10,620 nt of DNA, from assembly GCA_050945815.1 (NCBI GenBank), contig JBMNTQ010000062.1, positions 1-10,620 on the forward strand. The letters are read 5' to 3'. The translations under genes and the position numbers were made by a program. Positions 8,001-10,620 of this stretch are shown here, piece after piece (position 1 is the stretch's first letter; every line of letters begins with the position of its first letter). The notes beneath the pieces are model-generated. The model was not told the origin of the DNA. It did no database searches and worked only from the letters and a program-made list of their open reading frames with translations. This DNA comes from JBMNTQ01 sp050945815. GTDB lineage: Bacteria > Bacillota > Clostridia > Christensenellales > JBMNTQ01.

Positions 8001-10620
8001 GAGATTCAATCCAATCCCTGTATCTGCCTTGGCTTTATTCTACACCCCAACAGGTCTCATTCGTGAAGTAATACCGGAGAGTCCGGAACCCGGTATGGTC
8101 TATGACACGACAGTGCTTAAGGCCTATCTCACCGTCACCGACAACGGTGTGCACGACGGCGTACTGAATGTCGCTGTGGTATATGAAGGAGATACGGAGT
8201 TCTTCAATTTAACGCCGGATCCCAAGCTGAGCCTGACGAAGGAAGGCACGTATGTTGATTATAACGGCGACGAAATGGTGAACGCCGGCGACCGTATTAC
8301 CTATGAGTTCACAGTAAAGAACACGGGCAACGTGCCTATTAGCAATATTGCAATAACTGACGCGAATACATCCGTGGTAATCGAGACACATAACATAGCG
8401 AGTCTTGCTCCGGGCGGAGAGGCGAGCGTGAACGGCTATTATGAGCTGACACAGGCAGACATTGATGCCGGCAGCTTTACAAATACGGCGACGGCAACGG
8501 GCGAAGACCCTGACGGCGACCCCGTGAGCGCCAGCGGTACTGATGAGCAGAGTTTTGCTCCGACGCCTAAGGCCACGATAACAAAGGTGGCAAGTCCCAA
8601 GGTCTTCACAGCGCCCGGGACGGTTACATATACCTACACGGTGAAGAACACAGGCAATGTGACATTGACCGGTGTTGCAGTTAATGACGACAAACTCGGC
8701 GCGGTCACGCTTGATAAGACGACTCTTGCGCCCAACGAGAGCGCAACGGGAACGCTGACTTATGATGTGACGCAGGCAGACATAGATGCCGGCACAGCTA
8801 TAAAGAACATAGCTGCTGTAACCGCTACTCCGAGCATACCCGAGACAAAGGCGGAAGAAACAATAACAATTACTCAGACTCCCAATGCCTCGATAACAAA
8901 GGTGGCAAGTCCCAAGAACTTCTCTGCGCCCGGGACCGTGACCTATACCTACACGGTGACGAACACGGGCAATGTGACATTGACCGGTGTTGCAGTTAAT
9001 GACGACAAACTCGGCGCGGTTACATTGGGCAAGACGACTCTTGCAGTCGGCGAAAGCACGACGGGAACTCTGACTTATGACGTGACTCAGGCAGACATAG
9101 ATGCCGGCACAGCTATAAAGAACACAGCCACTGTGACTGCGGACCAGAACATACCCGTGACAAAGGCGGAAGAGACAATAACGATTACTCAGACTCCCAA
9201 CGCCTCAATCAGCAAGGTGGCAAGCCCCAAGAACTTCTCTGCGCCCGGCACCGTGACCTATACTTACACAGTAAAGAACACGGGCAATGTGACTTTGACC
9301 AATGTCAAGATTACCGACGATAAACTCGGCGCAGTTACGCTTGATAAGACGACTCTTGCGCCCAACGAGAGCGCAACGGGAACTCTGACTTATGATGTGA
9401 CGCAGGCAGACATTGATGCCGGCACAGCTATAAAGAACACAGCCACTGTGAGCGCAGATCAGAACATACCTGTGACAAAGGCGGAAGAGACGATAACGAT
9501 TACTCAGACGCCCAACGCCTCGATAACAAAGGTGGCAAGTCCCAAGGTCTTCACAGCGCCCGGGACGGTTACATATACCTACACGATGAAGAACACAGGC
9601 AATGTGACATTGACCGGTGTTGCAGTTAATGACGACAAACTCGGCGCGGTTACGCTTGATAAGACGACTCTTGCGCCCAACGAGAGTGCAACGGGAACTC
9701 TGACTTATGACGTGACTCAAGCAGACATAGATGCCGGCACAGCTATAAAGAACACAGCCACTGTGAACGCAGATCAGAACATACCCGAGACAAAGGCGGA
9801 AGAGACGATAACGATTACTCAGACGCCCAATGCCTCAATCAGCAAGGTGGCAAGTCCCAAGAACTTCTCTGCGCCCGGGACCGTGACCTATACCTACACG
9901 GTGACGAACACGGGCAATGTGACATTGACCGGTGTTGCAGTTAATGACGACAAACTCGGCGCGGTCACGCTTGATAAGACAACTCTTGCAGTCGGCGAGA
10001 GCGCAACGGGAACTCTGACTTATGACGTGACTCAGGCAGACATAGATGCCGGCACAGCTATAAAGAACACAGCCACTGTGACTGCGGACCAGAACATACC
10101 CGTGACAAAGGCAGAGGAGACAATAACAATTACTCAGACTCCCAATGCCTCGATAACAAAGGTGGCAAGTCCCAAGAACTTCGCGTTGCCCGGGACCGTG
10201 ACCTATACCTACACGGTTACGAACACGGGCAATGTGACCTTGACCAATGTCGAAGTTGAAGACGATAAACTCGGCGCGGTTACGCTTGATAAGACAACTC
10301 TTGCAGTCGGCGAGAGCGCAACGGGAACTCTGACTTATGACGTGACTCAGGCAGATATCAATGCCGGCACAGCTATAAAGAACACAGCCACTGTGACTGC
10401 GGACCAGAACATACCCGAGACAAAGGCGGAAGAAACAATAACATTTACTCAGGGACCTGCTGCTGAAATCACCAAGGTGGCAGATAAGGATGTCTTCTCT
10501 GCGCCCGGCACCGTGACCTATACCTACACGGTGACGAATACGGGCAATGTGACTTTGACCAATGTCAAGATTACCGACGATAAACTCGGTGCGGTCACGC
10601 TTGACAAGACGACTCTTGCG
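2071..10620 (+). CDS. Giant multi-domain surface adhesin / pilus-like stalk protein (3' truncated)
   Basis: The reading frame is open for 2850 codons and leaves the window without a stop. GGAGGA (2058-2063), 7 nt before the ATG, and a signal peptide support the start: MKIKLRK, a hydrophobic core at 10-24, and a likely cleavage after VLA at residue 28. Domain order is InlB-like beta-repeats (about 52-834), ten Cna_B-type domains (about 835-1926), one streptococcal-pilin-type isopeptide domain (about 1927-2050), one diverged DUF7507/DUF11-like unit (2051-2165), then 105-residue DUF7507-like tandem units from 2166 onward. These families are extracellular, so the protein is probably a long wall-anchored fibre for adhesion or cell contact. 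Its ligand cannot be inferred. All ten Cna_B domains keep the isopeptide triad, and the only cysteine I find is residue 1487. The C-terminus, where an LPxTG-like sortase signal is expected, lies beyond the window. I see no frameshift or internal stop. Confidence 0.92.
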   Translation, partial: MKIKLRKIIALTLTFIMLFSIVPIDVLAGLITTDYSDGFGIKSIVNPPVNTHTYTFEADGVTVDTQIVKDGEYLTEPQAPEKEGHRFAGWFVESEQLMFGPTNPITVTQTEAITATARFEQIYYVFFMDSAGATGGNVFRTKSGATGDQVTTGDVKLPIGSTHAVTGWYTNQNLTGSPVGENFTIGTSDQQLWPKIEEGNYVYFISGAQATYIEPQFVPPTGVTQEPAAPTRPGYTFSHWSLTEGGAAYSFGNTINNSITLYAVWAKNTNTPYTVIFWKQSVNDNKNAADAAKTYDFAESVVRYGTTESTVSPTPADGSRNYTGFHYNSGKSVPVVIKGDGSTVLNIYYDRNLLTIKFYKLQSGSWYNSQTMTGLYSQTLAQNGYFWPEENRWTNSSNTNTLTFLDAFIFDTLSAYGPNYQTQIELYARTQQGTARIIHYKEELDGTWTEANTIRTSSGTFYFSDKYPGFTVYQYRADYGIWRSAGTSASYNNLLEVRHKRNSYNLAFYNYNATSRTESILYEGSLSSFYNYTPPRPAGMPTEFVFQGWYKDTAFTEPFNFITETMPFNDLMIYAKWSPPVLDAIIHLSMESGSTTVTFPLVYNEPLDPSILPTVKDSNGNVVWAGDPNNFITMPANREWIGWSTKVNGDYISYNFNTLLTQDIELYPYYVSTERYTVTYNPGGGTGTVVDNKSYAQGAYADVQPGAITPPDSGSQVFLGWTLEGDASGKIYVANERIFIDGNKTLVAAFGPKLHATLTYKPNEGVGSDQVFTFANNTSHTIIENPGYTRDGYQFIGWNSRANGNGISYKPGQTVIVDNTDPDSNVLYAHWEELIPITASKEWDFPVPGIARPAIWFTLYRINADTSETVIGTQLVPDAATGGSVTWEGQLKTNGNGYTYQYYVKETDADGNDYTPPSFTKTENGLFVENKYDYIDFTVTKVWAGDYLPTIKPTIQIQLQVSTNGGGYVNSGAPVILSTPDGELTTSYTWYNLPKQNTQGENLSYRAVEPTPPASYAAEHVHNPDGESTTVTNTYQSTSFKVTKLWADPDNLKDPADADWPEIDLQLYQDGAAYLQYIHVNPWPVSNPDFEHTWNGLPKYKADGTEHVYTVRELAIPVNYIMTVQDGAGASVITNTLSYDSLTATKIWRGDPGPGTSLTLQLYQTAVYAEGGAPVTGHRIAWGEPAVLSAAPWQYTWTGMPQQGNIGGHEVIYEYEVEETVIPSGYYHDAVASASLYVTNVSEKIEFTATKTWDGGINNRPESVTLYLERRPLQEGYVPGTGTPIGEWERVFGTDYALLAAETSHTWTGLDRYQDWVNREVYEYRVREEAVTNYTASYPDNNTVHNQYVIPERTVSVTKEWSGGPNDDHTLPTIRLWRRFMNDNVLDITSQYTPTISPNPALGPSDSFTITYSNLPSTDGDGNILLYGFTEDKVTGYTTTFSNPYTLGGIVYALPESTITNTYDIPMTASLTATKQWVNGPEADHTCVQLTLWRKTESGNIQEVTGKLPGVNPASGTSNSFEYTWSNLESTDFNGNPYTYFFTEDTVPTNYTRTYSNPITIGGKQYAQNNTTVTNSYVPPTDGSATATKQWVNGKASEHEPVTLTLWRSADNGATMEKVTGANPVISPEHGPADTFTYTWSDLQRTDINGVPYQFYFTEDAAALPEGYALSYSASATVGGTEYAPSGATAYNTYTPPTIDVTAVKNWVNGPGSDHVAVPLTLHRKIEGGSLQPVAATYSVNPEGPIADQFTYTWAGVDKTDIDGNAYTYYFKENEVAGYTRSYSNVYETDYGLAGTSVTNTYVQPTGTVEGTKRWVHVHKNTVPDVWMQLWRSTNVNGVGMEKVPDISTIRIGSDTPMTDDPDNLATYIASFSWDNVHKKSPAGEPYYFFVKEVNAAGVDYKPPHFDKLEVGTDVHNFYMASTTYNPPLVTKVLSGRELQRGDFKFEIVQTFGSGTTEHVIETVANGENPEDPVGLVRFNPIPVSALALFYTPTGLIREVIPESPEPGMVYDTTVLKAYLTVTDNGVHDGVLNVAVVYEGDTEFFNLTPDPKLSLTKEGTYVDYNGDEMVNAGDRITYEFTVKNTGNVPISNIAITDANTSVVIETHNIASLAPGGEASVNGYYELTQADIDAGSFTNTATATGEDPDGDPVSASGTDEQSFAPTPKATITKVASPKVFTAPGTVTYTYTVKNTGNVTLTGVAVNDDKLGAVTLDKTTLAPNESATGTLTYDVTQADIDAGTAIKNIAAVTATPSIPETKAEETITITQTPNASITKVASPKNFSAPGTVTYTYTVTNTGNVTLTGVAVNDDKLGAVTLGKTTLAVGESTTGTLTYDVTQADIDAGTAIKNTATVTADQNIPVTKAEETITITQTPNASISKVASPKNFSAPGTVTYTYTVKNTGNVTLTNVKITDDKLGAVTLDKTTLAPNESATGTLTYDVTQADIDAGTAIKNTATVSADQNIPVTKAEETITITQTPNASITKVASPKVFTAPGTVTYTYTMKNTGNVTLTGVAVNDDKLGAVTLDKTTLAPNESATGTLTYDVTQADIDAGTAIKNTATVNADQNIPETKAEETITITQTPNASISKVASPKNFSAPGTVTYTYTVTNTGNVTLTGVAVNDDKLGAVTLDKTTLAVGESATGTLTYDVTQADIDAGTAIKNTATVTADQNIPVTKAEETITITQTPNASITKVASPKNFALPGTVTYTYTVTNTGNVTLTNVEVEDDKLGAVTLDKTTLAVGESATGTLTYDVTQADINAGTAIKNTATVTADQNIPETKAEETITFTQGPAAEITKVADKDVFSAPGTVTYTYTVTNTGNVTLTNVKITDDKLGAVTLDKTTLA
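2224..4572 (+). other. InlB-like (Listeria-Bacteroides repeat) region of the giant adhesin
   Basis: Residues about 52-834 contain seven or so diverged beta-grasp-like repeats of the InlB B-repeat/Flg_new type, about 70-85 residues each. Their hallmark is a beta strand, then a G-Y/H-x-F-x-G-W phrase and a closing L-Y-A-x-W phrase. Examples are EGHRFAGWF (86-91 region), AVTGWYT (165-170), PGYTFSHW with ITLYAVW (233-265), FVFQGWY with LMIYAKW (544-577), REWIGWS with IELYPYY (638-670), VFLGWT (717-722), and GYQFIGW with VLYAHW (792-831). In Listeria internalin B such repeats act in receptor contact and signalling. Here the role is only inferred to be display or binding at the N-terminal tip. The repeats are too diverged to be recognised as repeats at the DNA level. 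Confidence 0.8.
3130..3816 (+). other. Less typical beta module inside the InlB-like region
   Basis: Residues about 354-582 do not match the simple 70-85-residue InlB repeat. The segment opens with LTIKFYKLQSGSWYN and continues through DAFIFDTL, TARIIHYKEELDG, YPGFTVYQYRADYG and RKxY-like HKRNSYNLAFYN. It then runs into a normal InlB-type closing repeat (FVFQGWYKD, MPFNDLMIYAKW). I recall similar segments in long surface proteins of gut Clostridia, always embedded among InlB repeats. It contains many Tyr and Asn residues and no Cys. A carbohydrate- or protein-binding function is possible but unproven. Confidence 0.5.
4573..7848 (+). repeat. Array of ten Cna_B-type isopeptide domains in the giant adhesin
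   Basis: Residues about 835-1926 divide into ten units of about 99-120 residues, each opening with a T-K-x-W strand and closing with a T-N-x-Y-like strand. The expected isopeptide residues (Lys, catalytic Glu, Asn) can be placed in all ten: K841/E906/N930, K941/E1009/N1033, K1044/E1113/N1135, K1146/E1219/N1240, K1251/E1328/N1346, K1359/E1431/N1461, K1475/E1544/N1575, K1589/E1659/N1692, K1705/E1773/N1800 and K1813/E1893/N1917. In the family, Lys and Asn join by an amide bond helped by the acid residue, which makes rigid, protease-resistant stalks. Units 7-9 form a closer subgroup (WVNG after the Lys strand, LTLWR or LTLHR, FTED/FKEN), so they probably duplicated more recently than units 1-5. 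Confidence 0.85.
7849..8220 (+). other. Streptococcal-pilin-type (FctA-like) isopeptide domain
   Basis: Residues about 1927-2050 differ from the Cna_B units before them. They fit the streptococcal pilin isopeptide-linkage repeat: VTKVLSGRELQRGDFKFEI at the start, IREVIPES in the middle, GMVYDTTVLKAYLTVTDNG, then a closing YEGDTEFFNL. By family analogy the bond would join K1932 and N2046, with E1999 or E2003 as the catalytic acid. There is a single copy, placed exactly between the Cna_B array and the DUF7507-like array, so it may serve as a rigid junction. Confidence 0.7.
8221..8565 (+). other. Diverged first unit of the DUF7507/DUF11-like array
   Basis: Residues about 2051-2165 share the plan of the tandem units that follow (TYEFTVKNTGNVPISNI, LAPGGEASVNGYYELTQADI, DAGSFTNTATATG). 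The unit is about 115 residues long, and its DNA is clearly different from theirs. It is best read as an older capping unit, from which or beside which the near-identical 315-bp units expanded. Confidence 0.75.
8566..10620 (+). repeat. Tandem array of exactly 315-bp (105-residue) DUF7507-like units
   Basis: Units start at 8566, 8881, 9196, 9511, 9826, 10141 and 10456. Six are complete and the seventh is cut after 165 bp by the window end. Spacing is exactly 315 bp throughout, so the reading frame is kept. Each unit follows the plan TKVASPK, APGTVTYTYTVxNTGNVTLT, DDKLGAVTL, TTLAxxES, GTLTYDVTQADIDAG, NTATVxADQNIP, KAEETITITQT. Such domains (DUF7507/DUF11 conserved repeat) form extracellular beta-sandwich stalks. 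Units 1 and 4 differ at only three bases over 8578-8753, and units 2 and 5 are identical over 8899-9020 and 9061-9167. Units 3, 6 and 7 share a TLTNV variant. The array therefore reads A-B-C-A-B-C'-C. It is a likely substrate for recombination and length variation, and a likely place for assembly collapse. Confidence 0.93.

Noticed and set aside
9205..9720. 171-residue open frame on the - strand with internal repeats
   Set aside because: Its repetitiveness is the reverse complement of the 315-bp units. It disappears as an independent signal once those are explained.
8566..10620. Regular direct repeats considered as a CRISPR array
   Set aside because: The units are 315 bp, contiguous, in frame and protein-coding, with no short repeat-spacer alternation.

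Overview
The window looks like part of a chromosome, or an assembled contig, from a Gram-positive anaerobe of the Clostridia, probably a gut member. The reasons are the vegetative sigma-A type promoters with consensus boxes, strong Shine-Dalgarno sequences, a clostridial-looking seryl-tRNA synthetase tail, and a surface protein built from InlB-type, Cna_B-type, pilin-type and DUF7507/DUF11-type modules that are common in gut Firmicutes. This placement is inference; no marker gene fixes the genus.

Layout. Positions 1-458 hold the C-terminal third of serS (seryl-tRNA synthetase), which starts outside the window. Positions 459-1087 carry no convincing protein gene. They contain a promoter overlapped by a perfect palindrome (469-507), a hairpin-rich stretch that resembles the dispersed intergenic repeats of gut Firmicutes (555-714), a second promoter with consensus boxes (854-883), and a roughly 200-nt leader with several possible stem-loops. 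Positions 1088-1978 encode a 296-residue secreted protein with a signal peptide, one InlB-like module, a very acidic Glu/Ala linker of about 100 residues and a C-terminal Ig-like domain. An intrinsic terminator (1985-2009) and a 14-bp palindrome separate it from the next gene.

From 2071 to the last base there is one open reading frame with no stop: at least 2850 residues of a giant secreted or wall-attached protein. In order it has a signal peptide; about 780 residues of InlB-like beta-repeats; ten Cna_B-type domains; one streptococcal-pilin-type isopeptide domain; one diverged DUF7507/DUF11-like unit; and a tandem array of exactly 315-bp (105-residue) units, six complete and a seventh cut by the window end. 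The C-terminus, where a sortase signal would be expected, is not in view.

How the parts fit. The small secreted protein and the giant one share the InlB-like module and lie in tandem behind one obvious promoter, with a terminator between them that may lower expression of the giant gene. All ten Cna_B domains keep the Lys, Glu and Asn expected for an intramolecular isopeptide bond, and I find only one cysteine in the giant protein. This fits a stiff, protease-resistant stalk held by isopeptide bonds rather than disulfides. Repeat similarity rises toward the 3' end, where the 315-bp units show a three-unit higher-order pattern, so the array has probably expanded recently and may vary in length between strains.
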